64,000 nucleotides of DNA from Strongylocentrotus purpuratus (Eukaryota > Echinodermata > Echinoidea > Camarodonta > Strongylocentrotidae): the NCBI RefSeq assembly GCF_000002235.5, contig NW_022145604.1, forward strand, positions 6,545,077 to 6,609,076, written 5' to 3'. The position numbers and the translations under genes were made by a program. Below are positions 35,801-44,400 of this stretch, one piece after another (the first letter of the stretch is position 1; every line of letters starts with the position of its first letter). The notes under the pieces are model-generated. The model was not told where the DNA came from. It was given only the letters and a program-made list of their open reading frames with translations, and did not search any database.

Positions 35801-37970
35801 GGGTTGTCCATCCGTCCGTCCGTACGTACGTACGTCCCGTTCTTGTGATCGCGTTATCTGAAGAACCGATCGATGATTCCTGCCAAACTTTGGTCATGTA
35901 TGTATCTTGCAGAGCCAATAAACTGATTAGATTTTGGGGTCATGAGGTTAAAGGTCAAAGGTCACAGGGCTCATTATGTATGCATAAACAGCTTGTGATC
36001 GCGTTATCTCAAGAACCGATTGATGGATTGCTGCCAAACTTAGGTCATGTATGTTACTTGCAGAGCCGATGAACTGATTAGATTTAGTGGTCATGAGGTC
36101 AAAGGTCAAAGGCCACAGCACACATTATGTATGCAAAAACAGCTTGTGATCGCGTTATCTCAAGAACCGATTGATGGATTCCTGCCAAAATTAGGTCATG
36201 TATGTTACTTGCAGAGCCAATGAACCGAGTAGATTCTTGGTTCATAAGGTCAAAGGTCAAAGATCATGGGCTCATTATGTATGCAAAAATAGCTTGTGAA
36301 AGCATTCTCATTAGAACTGACAGATGGATTACTATTTAACTCAGGACATCTTGCAGAGTAGATTTTAGGGTCATGAGCTCAAAGATCAAAGGGTCATATA
36401 TGTATATGAGAAATTGCTTGTAATCACGATATTCTGAGAACCTGTCAATGGATTACGATTGAACTTGAATTCGAAAAATTTCTTCTGTTTTGGTATTTTC
36501 GACTGCGCGCAGTCGAATTCCATCTAGTTTAACTTTCTTTTTATACAGTTGCATGGTACTCAGAGATTTTGTTATTTAAAAGACAAGTGAAGTTAATGAC
36601 CAGGCAGATGACCATATACTTGCCTGATTGGGCAAGTCATAACACCTTTGCTGTTATGATGTTGCATTTTGGTGCATTTTCTTAACTGTGAAAGCAGCTT
36701 ATTGACAGAGATTTCACCATCCTTTTTGCCATTACAAATGCTGCCATACTTTGCATTTACATATCTATTTCTTTCTCCAGGTCGCAGTACATGTTGAGAG
36801 TGATCCATTCCGCGTGATGCAAGCTACAATGGTAAGTTTGTGAAAATTGTAATTTTGACAAACTTCATCAATTTTAATATTTTTTAAAAGGTATTTCATT
36901 GAAAAATATTTTGTCATTGTTTCCGCCATTTGATCAAATTTGCTTTTCTTTGCTAATCAGTGTCGTCATCACCATCATGACTGTAAAATGTAGCTTCCAG
37001 GGATAGAGCAACGTCGATCTGGCGCTGCTCAGTCAGTGGCTGCCGGGCTCACGATCAATTGGGCAAAAAGAATTTCCATTTTCGGTTTAACTTAATAAAA
37101 TTTGGAGTGGACTTTAAAAGATTATTATTATTATCATCATGTTTGATTTAACCTATTGACTACTGAATTCTTTCATACCCATAGGCTTTTATACAGGAGC
37201 CAGCCGGTTCCAGTAGGCAAGGGGTTAAATTTAAAGTAAGTCATTGAATCTGTGTTCTCTCTCTCTTTCTCTCAGGCTTCCAAAGCTCATTTGGGGATTG
37301 GAGTAGAACAAGATGTGAACATCCAGCAACCTTTGTTTGAGATGAAGACTTTCAGCTCAGATAAGGCAAGTCAAGTTCTTGCCTCTTTCGTTTTTAATCA
37401 GATGCATATTGTTGCTCCATGCAGCCATCGAGATGGGAGGGGGAGGGGGCACCAAACATACAGTTTGAATGCCATTGCACGTCAATGAGAAAGATTTTCT
37501 GGACAATAGAATATTGAAATACCAGGTAGATATTGAAATCAAAATCAAGATCAAGATTTAGATCAAAATCAAAATCAAATCAAAATCAAAATCAAAATCA
37601 AAATCAAAGTTAAAATTAAAATTAAAATTAATATCAAAGCTGAATCTGAAATATCTGTCTCCAAGTTTACAGGCACATTTAGTACCGGTACTTGAATTTC
37701 TGTATCATTCTTTAAAGGTTATCAGTACACTCCTAACTCATCCTGGTAAAATTAATTTTTAGAAATAACAGAGTAATAAGGCTAATTAAAACACTTGTCT
37801 CTATTTCAATCAACCCACAGGTGATGTCTGATCCACGGCTGATTCTAGAACAAGCCTTGAGGAAGGCAGGTCTTCACGAGAATCCCTACGCAAGGCACAT
37901 GATCGGGGCCACAAAACCTCTAAAGGCACCGAGACCAGATATGAAGTCTAGTCTCTTCAAGGATAAATGA
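23810..37970 (+). CDS. CCDC148: Coiled-coil domain-containing protein 148 (whole gene)
   Basis: Orthologue of CCDC148, a coiled-coil protein of poorly known function. Thirteen coding exons sum to 1857 nt (618 codons; human about 590). Recognisable blocks: LLKQHSTVWQRE (human [12 protein letters not shown]), VLECPDLEIRDAVLQEF (human SLECPYPDLKSSILSEF), MYPRDMQNRRTLYIDRL (human [17 protein letters not shown]), DKERVVYRQYLQE (human DRERVKYRQELLE), SKAHLGIGVEQ (human SKARMGIEIEE) and SDPRLILEQALRKAGLH (human SDPRLRFELALREAGLH). Residues about 397-522 are Glu/Lys/Arg-rich with long helical heptads. There is no signal peptide or membrane segment, so it is probably cytosolic or cytoskeletal. Two introns use GC donors. 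An alternative N-terminus from 20241 is possible. Confidence 0.92.
24735..24827. mobile_element. MITE family F, short copy
   Basis: AAACCTGTCTATAAAGACCA and GCAGGTTTGACTGTAT as inverted ends. In CCDC148 intron 1. Confidence 0.68.
25256..25415. mobile_element. MITE family F, CCDC148 copy
   Basis: CAAACTTGCTTTAGTGACCA to CTATAGACAGGTTTGACTGT, very similar to the 15.5-kb copy. It ends 39 bases before CCDC148 exon 2. Confidence 0.78.
25455..25603 (+). CDS. CCDC148: CCDC148 exon 2
   Basis: Encodes LLIRMKAGLGSTRYTKQDYD, QLKAAALERK and on to LKSFSK. It aligns to the YKPVDYQQLRALTEAKKL region of the human protein. Acceptor TCTCAG, donor AAG|GTATCT; ends in phase 0. GC-rich third positions contrast with the AT-rich intron. 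Confidence 0.9.
25741..25900 (+). repeat. CTT-rich pyrimidine microsatellite
   Basis: Imperfect CTT/TTCCTCC repeat in CCDC148 intron 2, giving a Leu/Phe/Ser-rich spurious frame. Confidence 0.92.
26089..26257 (+). repeat. TTCAA repeat abutting CCDC148 exon 3
   Basis: About 170 bases of TTCAA units with occasional TTTAA variants. The final AATTCAAG supplies the splice acceptor AG; there is no normal polypyrimidine tract. Confidence 0.93.
26258..26497 (+). CDS. CCDC148: CCDC148 exon 3
   Basis: Eighty codons, ASKENTLLKQHSTVWQRELG through AEPVWSLK, matching human [20 protein letters not shown]. The acceptor AG is the last step of a TTCAA repeat (see 26089-26257). Donor AAG|GTAATA. Confidence 0.92.
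26519..26673. mobile_element. Palindromic 155-base MITE with CAG target duplication
   Basis: GGCCCCGTTGCA at one end and TGCAACAGGCCC at the other, with most of the interior self-complementary (TTTGCCATCAATGGTAACTA and its inverse). CAG on both flanks. It begins 21 bases after CCDC148 exon 3. Confidence 0.85.
26968..27176. mobile_element. MITE family E, diverged copy
   Basis: GGTGCCAAACCATGGGTCAG at the left and GGGGTCGGTCGTAATTTACG at the right match family E. In CCDC148 intron 3. Confidence 0.65.
27348..27552 (+). CDS. CCDC148: CCDC148 exon 4
   Basis: Encodes DDLKIWLSRNRVKLQRGGDD then an acidic helix and FLQGLSL plus one base. Donor CTAG|GTAAAT is chosen over an earlier GTCTAA because only it keeps phase with exon 5. 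Confidence 0.88.
28345..28488. mobile_element. MITE family A, right half
   Basis: Ends AGTTCGACTTAGGATCTTTA then AAACACCTCC and CTG. The left end is missing. In CCDC148 intron 4. Confidence 0.75.
28616..28778 (+). CDS. CCDC148: CCDC148 exon 5
   Basis: Encodes TEKCVMEGIPMEAEVLECPD and LEIRDAVLQEF, then LDEKYKERLSDLDKRHSSTL. It aligns well to the LESLECPYPDLKSSILSEF region of human CCDC148. Donor GT|GTGAGT. Confidence 0.92.
28859..29097. mobile_element. MITE family A, diverged complete copy
   Basis: GGGAGTGTTTCACAAAGACT at the left and its inverse at the right, flanked by CAG and CTG. It begins 80 bases after CCDC148 exon 5. Confidence 0.8.
29395..29476 (+). mobile_element. SINE 3' end fragment
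   Basis: Carries only GTAAAGCGCTTAGAAACATT, AAGCGCTCTAGAAAT and the ATTATTATTATTTATTATT tail. In CCDC148 intron 5. Confidence 0.75.
29552..29696 (+). CDS. CCDC148: CCDC148 exon 6
   Basis: Encodes DSFGGWSRDDHLFFESIVEM then YPRDMQNRRTLYIDRLRKQF and PRRTRAQL. Strong match to [20 protein letters not shown] and [14 protein letters not shown] of the human protein. Acceptor TTCTGCAG, donor CTG|GTAAGA. Confidence 0.93.
30228..30417. mobile_element. TTAA-site MITE family B, diverged copy in CCDC148
   Basis: Shares TTGGTCCCCCATGATCCTCT and the TTCTTAA..GAGCTGA..CCACCTGTCA core with the CROT copies, but the ends are decayed. It lies just before the exon 7 array. Confidence 0.72.
30450..30959 (+). repeat. 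Four truncated tandem copies of CCDC148 exon 7 with acceptors
   Basis: Copies start at 30450, 30585, 30728 and 30844 and the live exon at 30960, giving periods of 135, 143, 116 and 116. Each repeats CTATTGAAG|GTTGA and the coding block for VEHEDWMITHRYHTRLRNTL with few changes (third copy: VDHEDWMITHHYRTRLRNTL). The coding block then breaks into intron-like sequence containing CACAAACCCTTCAA. Reading on from the first copy meets TGA. The last two periods are nearly identical, implying recent expansion. Confidence 0.93.
30960..31166 (+). CDS. CCDC148: CCDC148 exon 7
   Basis: Sixty-nine codons from VEHEDWMITHRYHTRLRNTL to QLRAK. This is the fifth and only complete member of a tandem array: four upstream copies keep the acceptor and about 24 codons but lack the rest. 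Donor AAG|GTAGAT. Confidence 0.92.
31475..31615 (+). CDS. CCDC148: CCDC148 exon 8: coiled coil
   Basis: Forty-seven codons, IELWREQKLEAMRIEEELEA through KKRTAEKQK, an almost uninterrupted Glu/Lys/Arg helix as in the human coiled coil. Donor AAG|GTATGC. Confidence 0.92.
31640..31890 (+). mobile_element. 5'-truncated SINE
   Basis: Body from CACCCAGGTGTTGAATGGGT through CCAGGGAGTGGAG, then GTAAAGCGCTTAGAGACATC, AAGCGCTATATAAAAGCGG and ATTATTATTATTG. It starts 25 bases after CCDC148 exon 8. Confidence 0.82.
32317..32435 (+). CDS. CCDC148: CCDC148 exon 9: coiled coil, GC donor
   Basis: Encodes IQVYKEQVQKEQEKEEAKKR through EHDKE plus two bases. The donor is GAG|GCAAGT, a GC-AG intron. Joined to exon 10 it gives DKERVVYRQYLQE, matching human DRERVKYRQELLE, so the GC donor is well supported. 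Confidence 0.9.
32954..33264. mobile_element. MITE family A copy
   Basis: GGGGGTGTTTCACAAAGATC and inverse GGATCTTTGTGAAACACCCC. Left flank is CAG; right flank has decayed. In CCDC148 intron 9. Confidence 0.85.
34145..34262 (+). CDS. CCDC148: CCDC148 exon 10: coiled coil
   Basis: Encodes VVYRQYLQELKEERMREEQM then RLQEEELERERRLEALREQ. The end matches human ERARRLEALRKQ. Acceptor ATTCAG, donor CAG|GTACCA. Confidence 0.92.
34348..35152 (+). mobile_element. Helentron-like non-autonomous element, copy 1
   Basis: Starts ATGCCTCCGCTACAAAGTAG, a perfect hairpin. It ends with the 22-base palindrome at 35121-35142 (core GACTGCGCGCAGTC) and AATTCCATCTAG, then TT. Four core repeats are spaced 144-151 bases apart. 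Lies in CCDC148 intron 10. Confidence 0.65.
35762..36527 (+). mobile_element. Helentron-like non-autonomous element, copy 2
   Basis: Same 5' hairpin, same 3' GACTGCGCGCAGTC hairpin and CATCTAG end as copy 1. It lies 609 bases downstream of copy 1 in the same intron. Its 3' half is closest to the 3' half of the 54.6-kb copy. Confidence 0.65.
36781..36831 (+). CDS. CCDC148: CCDC148 exon 11
   Basis: A 51-nt exon encoding VAVHVESDPFRVMQATM, matching human VAVVAQFDPVRMMSDTM. Acceptor TTTCTCCAG, donor ATG|GTAAGT. Confidence 0.92.
37276..37365 (+). CDS. CCDC148: CCDC148 exon 12, GC donor
   Basis: Encodes ASKAHLGIGVEQDVNIQQPL then FEMKTFSSDK. The best donor is AAG|GCAAGT, again a GC-AG intron. It gives exactly the human spacing from PLF to the SDPRL block. 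A weaker GT nine bases later would add ASQ and also stays in frame. Confidence 0.87.
37536..37632 (+). repeat. AAATC-type microsatellite
   Basis: Imperfect ATCAAA hexamer repeat in CCDC148 intron 12. Confidence 0.9.
37821..37970 (+). CDS. CCDC148: CCDC148 exon 13: terminal coding exon
   Basis: Encodes VMSDPRLILEQALRKAGLHE then NPYARHMIG and ends APRPDMKSSLFKDK, TGA. Human ends with PPRKDMESTVFKI. The coding tail is tandemly repeated in the 3' UTR. Confidence 0.94.
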   Translation: MMSDPRLILEQALRKAGLHENPYARHMIGATKPLKAPRPDMKSSLFKDK

Positions 37971-38400
37971 TGTAATATCAGCACCACCACCACCAAACAA
38001 TGTGTTTTTGGTACCACCAAAATGCTCAGGGCACCAAGATCTGATATGAAGTCTAGTCTCTTCAAGGATGTACGACCTGCACCACCAAACCGAGATCTGA
38101 TATAAAGTAATGTTTCTTCAGGGATAAATGATGTCATACAGCACACCCAAATAATGTCATTTTGGTACCACCAAACCCTTCAGGGCACCAAGACCAGATA
38201 TGAAGTCTAGTCTCTTCAAGGATAAATGATGTAATATGAGCACCACCGCCAAACGATGTCTTTTCGGTACCACCAAAATGCTCAGGGCACCAGGATCAGA
38301 CATGAAGGCTAGTCTCTTCGAAGATGAATGATGTCACCAAAGCGCCACCAGATCACTCGAGGCACTGAGACAAAATATGAGGTTGAGTCTTCTCCAGAAT
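37925..38400 (+). repeat. Tandem repeat of the CCDC148 C-terminal coding tail in its 3' UTR
   Basis: The last coding bases (GATATGAAGTCTAGTCTCTT) recur at about 38043 and 38194, with more diverged copies near 38095, 38298 and 38375. They are linked by CAGCACCACC-type spacers at irregular intervals of about 50-105 bases. The first unit is the real exon end; the others lie after the stop codon. Divergence rises toward the 3' side. Confidence 0.88.
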
Positions 38401-39131
38401 AAGAGATTGTCATTGTTAGCACCACCAAGGATATTTAATATGTCAATAGATGGTTGTAAACTCTCATGATTTTGAAAAACATTTTCATAATTTTTTGGTC
38501 AGGGTGGGTTACCTGATTAGAAAGTACCAAACAATTTAGCTTCCTGATCCGGAGCTATGGGATAAATACATGAAAAGAAATGTCCTTTTGGAATTGTGGC
38601 AAACTGATGTGATGTCAAGGCATGTATGCCAAGAATCGTTTTGGCTACCTGACCCTGTGCTATCTGGTCAGGAGATTTGACTTACCGGTAATATGATATA
38701 GAGCAAATATTCAATTCCTTGAGCAGTGATGTTATAGAATATTCTTCTTGTGATATCTTCAGGGTTATACACTAACCATTCCAGTCCAAACACCCTCGCC
38801 CACCCTCTGTGATATAGGGTGCTAGAAAGTAGAAACCCACCTGCCTGATTCTACTACCAACTATAATGTGATCATTATGACTGAGCTATCAGAAATGGTC
38901 CAAAGAATGATTTTGTGTTTCTCATAGTCATGCAGGCTTTTATATGTAAAAATTGTTAAATTTGTAAAATCTTATTGTGTCTCTTTCTCTGTACGTGCTT
39001 ACAGTACTGTAGGATGAATACAGGTACCGGTTGATATATTTGTTATTGAATATAAATCAGTCTACAAATCTCAAGTTGTGGTAACATTCCTGCATAATGG
39101 TTTGTAAATATTATTTCTGTATGTGTTTTGT

Positions 39132-39137
39132 ATTAAA
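39132..39137 (+). terminator. Candidate CCDC148 polyadenylation signal
   Basis: ATTAAA about 1.16 kb after the CCDC148 stop codon, followed by T-rich sequence. No transcript evidence is available. Confidence 0.3.
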
Positions 39138-39309
39138 ATATTTATGATATCAGATGATGATACAAATGTAGACGCATTCTTAGCTGGATCATTTTTTGCT
39201 TGGCGTACAGTTTCAGGACGATTATCTTTCAATTTGTTGAGGAGGTGGGAATGTAGAAATCCACAGAGATGAAATAGACCAAGAAAGGATTAAGATACAG
39301 GGAGAGAAG

Positions 39310-39440
39310 GGGATCAGGGAGAGAGAGAGAGAGAGAGAGGGGGGAGGAGCCTGGGAGAGAGAGAGAAAGAGAGAGAGAGAGGAATAAATAGCGAGACGGG
39401 CCTGGGGAGAGAGAGGAGAGGGAGGAATAGAAAAAGATAG
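39310..39440 (+). repeat. GA-rich microsatellite
   Basis: Purine-only GAGAGA runs interrupted by short unique sequence. Confidence 0.85.
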
Positions 39441-39899
39441 CTATATGCCAGCTAAAAGGTATAACAATAATCGAGGAAATTGGAAATTAGTATATCACCA
39501 CATCCTTACAGGAAAATAATAGGCTGGGGCTGTACAGTTTCATTTAAAGGGAGGAAGCAACTTAAAGCTAGACATTTCAAAATAATGCTGGGAAATTGAA
39601 CTGAAATTGAAATAATACCGCTTTCCAAACCAATGCATAAGTTAATATTTAGGATTTTGACGCAAAAATGCAATCCGGTACCACATCCACTTTTACGTTG
39701 TCGGGGTCGACGTAGCTGACAGGACAGCTTAAAATCCAGCCTGAATTGAGATCATGGCTCCTTCTAAAACACTCCCTGCAGTACATGTCAAGCATGTATT
39801 GTATAATGAAATGCCCAAACCTGTCTCACCCCCTTCCGCCCACACCCCCTAGCTCAACTTCATGTTATTCTCAATGCAGAGCTTGAGTCTAAAGATATT

Positions 39900-40058
39900 G
39901 GCCCAAATTCACAAAGGAGGTTTGTCGACAAACCTTGGTTTTCGTACGTCATATGACGCGATTTTACGCGTTTACAAACCTGGTTTAATAAAGAACAAAA
40001 GGAGGTTTGGCAAAACAAAAGGAGGTTTGTCCACAAACCTCCGTTGGGAATTCGGGCC
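39900..40058. mobile_element. 159-base inverted-repeat MITE
   Basis: GGCCCAAATTCACAAAGGAG at the left and CTCCGTTGGGAATTCGGGCC inverted at the right, with an internal AAAGGAGGTTTG repeat. In the CCDC148-CROT intergenic region. Confidence 0.8.
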
Positions 40059-40424
40059 AAAGAGAGGGAAAGAGAAATAGAGATCGAGGCCCCGGAGAGA
40101 TTATGGAGAGAGATAAACACAGAGAGAAAGAGAGGGGGTATAGGGGGCACAGATACATAGCTCTGGTAACAGCTAGGGGCGGTAACTGTGCAGGGTACGG
40201 TACCTATATAGGCCCTCTGCGTCAAAAACATTATAACGATCTACTGCTGCTAATTATGCTGAGCATGAGATGAGGAGATCACTATATTCTGTTCAAACAT
40301 CTAGGCTGTGTAAGTATATAACTAATTTTTTGATGATATAATTATATCCTTTATATCTTAACATCAATGATTTCACTTTCATATAGATGTGTTACCGAAG
40401 AGAATGTGTGTAATTATGTTTGGC

Positions 40425-40570
40425 CTTTGGCGCAGTAGCAGTAGCAGACTGATTATCTCCCATCGAGCGGTAGGACCTCGTCGCAGCCGTAGTTTCGGGG
40501 CGGTTAGCATAGCACGGCCGTTGGACTCCGGCTTGGCTGGGGCGATGAGAAGTGCGCAGGTCCACATTTG
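40425..40570 (+). promoter_or_regulatory. Candidate CROT promoter or 5' UTR exon
   Basis: A locally GC- and CpG-rich patch in AT-rich DNA, about 0.8 kb before the CROT start codon. A splice acceptor (TATAACAG) at about 41314 just before the CROT ATG implies an upstream non-coding exon; this patch is the best candidate, but no donor can be chosen confidently. Confidence 0.35.
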
Positions 40571-41347
40571 ATGTCATAGATTCCTTATCAGTTAACCTGA
40601 CCTTAAACATTTAGAAGAACTGCAACTTTTTTTCGTGTGTGTCCCTGATCTTTTATTTTGTTTGTTTGCCAACCAAAGTCCAAACTAACCCATCTTGCAT
40701 AAGATCATGATTGTATTTGTTCAGTGCAGTGCCAGTGTAGATCTAGGTCAAGTTATTGTTTTGGCAGTTGACTGTTAGTGTTACTGTTAAAAATATAGGC
40801 CTGCATGCATTTCAGCTTCAAGTACAAAGTCTTCTCCAAATCAAAGCTAGGTTAGTTTAACCTGAACTGTTGAACAAGAGATTTGTAGGGCCCGTCTATG
40901 TTTGCTTACAAAACAAGGAGATGATTGGTAAAATTCTCTTAACATGATAAAAAAAATCTCCATGTCTGAAATGTTCCAATTTGTGTATTTCATGCAGTTT
41001 GATAGTGTATGCATGAACCACTTTCCTGTTCATTAATAATCAGTTCATGTTGATTTACATATAACCTAGTCTACTTTAATAGGCAAATTTATATCTAAAA
41101 TTTAAAACGGAGATATAAAAGTCAGTCAATGTGACCTGTAATAGATCTAAAAGCATACAATTTTGAACATAATTACTGATATTTTAAGTTTGTTTTGAAC
41201 ACCTCTATCAAGGTAAATAGCATGCATGTATTCAAATGCCTTATACTTTTGAAATATCAAACATTTAACGGACAGTAAATTGGAATTGAATTATGTTCTT
41301 TTATGTTATAACAGTTCCACTGTGGCTTGACACACACTGCATCTGTC

Positions 41348-41459
41348 ATGGATTCAAGATCAAATACTCGAAGAGAACGTACATTCCAGTATGATGAGGA
41401 CCTGCCTCCGCTCCCTGTTCCATCACTACAACAAACACTACATAAATATCTACAATCAG
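41348..41459 (+). CDS. CROT: CROT exon 1
   Basis: Encodes MDSRSNTRRERTFQYDEDLP then PLPVPSLQQTLHKYLQS plus one base. Human: ERTFQYQDSLPSLPVPSLEE. Donor CAG|GTAATT. Confidence 0.95.
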
Positions 41460-44400
41460 GTAATTATGTCATTTTATAGGACTTGCAAACTTTGATTAAA
41501 CACTGTTTTTGTTTGTGTATTTTCCCTTCCTTATTTCCCCCACCCCCCCCCCCCCCTAAGTTTTTTTGCAGCATTATTTGCCTTTGCTGAAAATAATGTT
41601 TTCAGTACAACCTTAACCCTAAAGTAGTTCCATTAAAGTTTGCCTACCAGTAATCATTTATAAAGCGGGACTGTACTATTTGTAATGTAGCTGTATGCTT
41701 GTGCCCTCTTTAAGCAAACAATGCCTAAGAGGTACCCGTTGGTCCCCCATGATCCTCTTTTTCTTATTTTGATTGAGAGCTGATTTGATGAGATAACCAC
41801 CTGTCAGTGATCATACTGGGAGGTTTAATCCCTCCTGGATAAACTAGTGCAGACAGGCTTTAAATTACTTACATTAAGTGATTTTCTCAATTATTTCTAT
41901 TCTTCCACAGTTAAGCCCTTTCTTTCAGAAGAAGAACTTCATGAAACAGAGGGCATTGTGGGAGAGTTTGCTCATGGTGTTGGCAAGACGTTACATGCCA
42001 AACTTGTGGACAGGTCTGAAAAGAGGAAAAATTGGGTGAGACATTTTAAGTAGAACTACATATTTATCATTAAATATGATTATAACCTAAATGTATCTTA
42101 AATGTGTCATTTTTCTGATTTCACTCTGTGCATATATGCATATTCTGCTGGCTTGATCCCCTTGTTCACTGTGATGAAGTCATAATTGATTCATTATGGC
42201 TGCATTCACAATACAATACAATTCAATTGTTTCTTTTTTAATGTCTGTGGCCTTTCCTGGGTGTGTTTCCAGGATTCCATAGGGATTGAGGCCCAATGGT
42301 CATAAGGATTCCACATTCCTCTTTTCCTTCCAGGCATCTTTGGAAATGCACCAGGGAAGGCTGAATCATTTGCTACTGGTTTACAATTCATATCTTCATT
42401 GTATTGTTTCTTTGGCATGCCAAATAAATAATGATAATAATAAGAATAATGATATATGAATGGTTATCTCACTAACTGAACTGTTGTTTCGCAATGTTCT
42501 ACATCATTGTTATTGGTTAAGAATGAATACTATAGTCATCGATGATTGGAAAAGAGAGTTGTCCAAGCTTTCCTACGAACATCCAAAGGAGATAATCAAA
42601 TGAGTCTAGGAAGATGTCTTATTCCTGGGACCCGTTTCACAAAGCCTTCTTTCAATGACAAATGACAAAAATCAGTGACAAATCTGCTGATAACCAATCA
42701 GAAGCAAGGATTTCAGTAGCTTATAACAAAAAATGTCATTTGTCACTGATGACAAGTTTTGTGAAACACCCCCTAATTTACTCTATAGCTGGAGCAATGG
42801 TGGGAGGAGAAGGCCTACTTAGAGACACGTCTACCTCTAGGGGTGCTACAGAACCCCTCTGGACCCATCCCGGCCCAGGAGTCCATGTGGCCCCCTAGGG
42901 AGGGGACCCAGCTAGAGAGGGGCGCTATCTGCCTCTGGCATCTACTCAGCTTCTACCAACTTGTCAGAAAGTAAGAAAGAAGGGTTCATTTTTTTGTCGC
43001 CCTGTTAAGGTTCAAGAACAATCATCATTTAGATCTTAAAGTCAGATTTGATTTTTGAAGTCTGGCAGCATATTCATACAAGAGACCCATATTTTGAATA
43101 GTTCGAAAATAAATCATAATGATAACCATGCCCCTTGCATTTGATAGCAAGCCATTCACTTTTCGTTATTGGGTAAATGTTTGAATGATTGATAAAACTT
43201 GTTTTCAGTCAACAGTAAAATATTACCGGCAACAAATCATTTTTTAATTTACTTTAAAAATTACAAACTAGGTAAGGGTATGATTGATTTAGTTGTTCAC
43301 TGTAGATACAAGAACATTCATCAATACGAGTCGATTTACTTGTATAGTGTGCATCGTAGGGTAATATACTAGCATGCTATGCATTGTGTAACCTCTAATT
43401 TTCCCGGCATTTAACTTTCACTCTAGAAATTTATAAAAGTCTTGTGGAAACGAAAACTTTTGGTTTTTAAGGAATCAAACATTTTGTCCGGGCCTACTCG
43501 TGATATACAGTCGTGCAATCTTTTGTTTGTTTACTGCAGAGAAATGTTACCTGTGGATAAGAACCGTGCTGGGACCCAGATATTCTCCATGAATCAGTTC
43601 AGAGGCATGTTCCACAGCTGCAGGGAACCAGGACTAGAGAAGGACACCCTCTACAGGTACTTCAAGACAGGTATGTATTTAAAGCCCCACTGCACTCCTT
43701 GTAGCTACTGTAGCTCTCTATACAGCTAATAATGCCTAAGCGGTACCCGTTGATCCCCCACGATGCCCTTTTTCTTATGTTAATTGAGAGCTGTTTTGAT
43801 GAGATAACCACCTGCCAGTGACCTTGCAGGGAGGTCTAATCCCTCCATGCCAAACTAGTGCAGAGGGATTTAAAGGGAATAATACCCTGTACACGTATTA
43901 TGATGTTAATATTGGATATTTCAATAGTACTCACTTCTACTTGGCAAGGTGCTCGACTATAGTATTACTCCGGCTCTAGCTAGGCGTTTTGGTACTGTGC
44001 TACTCACAGAATTCAGGGAATTCTTATACCCGAAATAGATAATTTAGAAGAGCTTTTGTTTTTGTATGAAGCAAATGTTCAATTAATTGGTGCATATAGT
44101 TTTGTACTAATTGCATGCGTGGCAAACGAGCGATCTCAGGAATTTGCGCTGGTGGTCCATGAAAAATCAAGTGATCTTCCGCCTCGATAAACCTTTCCCT
44201 TCATTGTTTTATTTAACTCTATTAAAGGGATCCGGTAACTTTGTCTCAGATTCTGAAACAAAATCCTGGATTTAGCTCATGCTGCAATGATAATTATAAA
44301 CCTTTAGGTCAGTCAGGAACCCCATGACTTATATTTATGATCGGAAAATCGAAATCAAATTTTTCGTTTTAATAACGATTTTCATAACACTACAGTCTAT

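Larger units (their letters stand above)
37971..41347 (+). other. CCDC148-CROT intergenic region
   Basis: Holds the CCDC148 3' UTR repeat, GA-rich microsatellite DNA (about 39310-39440), a 159-base inverted-repeat element (39900-40058) and a CpG-richer patch at 40425-40570 that may be the CROT promoter. No further protein-coding exon is recognised. Confidence 0.5.

Noticed and set aside
35779-36072. 97-codon frame containing SVRTYVRPVLVIA and repeated LSQEPIDG
   Set aside because: Lies within the Helentron-like element; it reads the internal tandem repeat and has no conserved domain.
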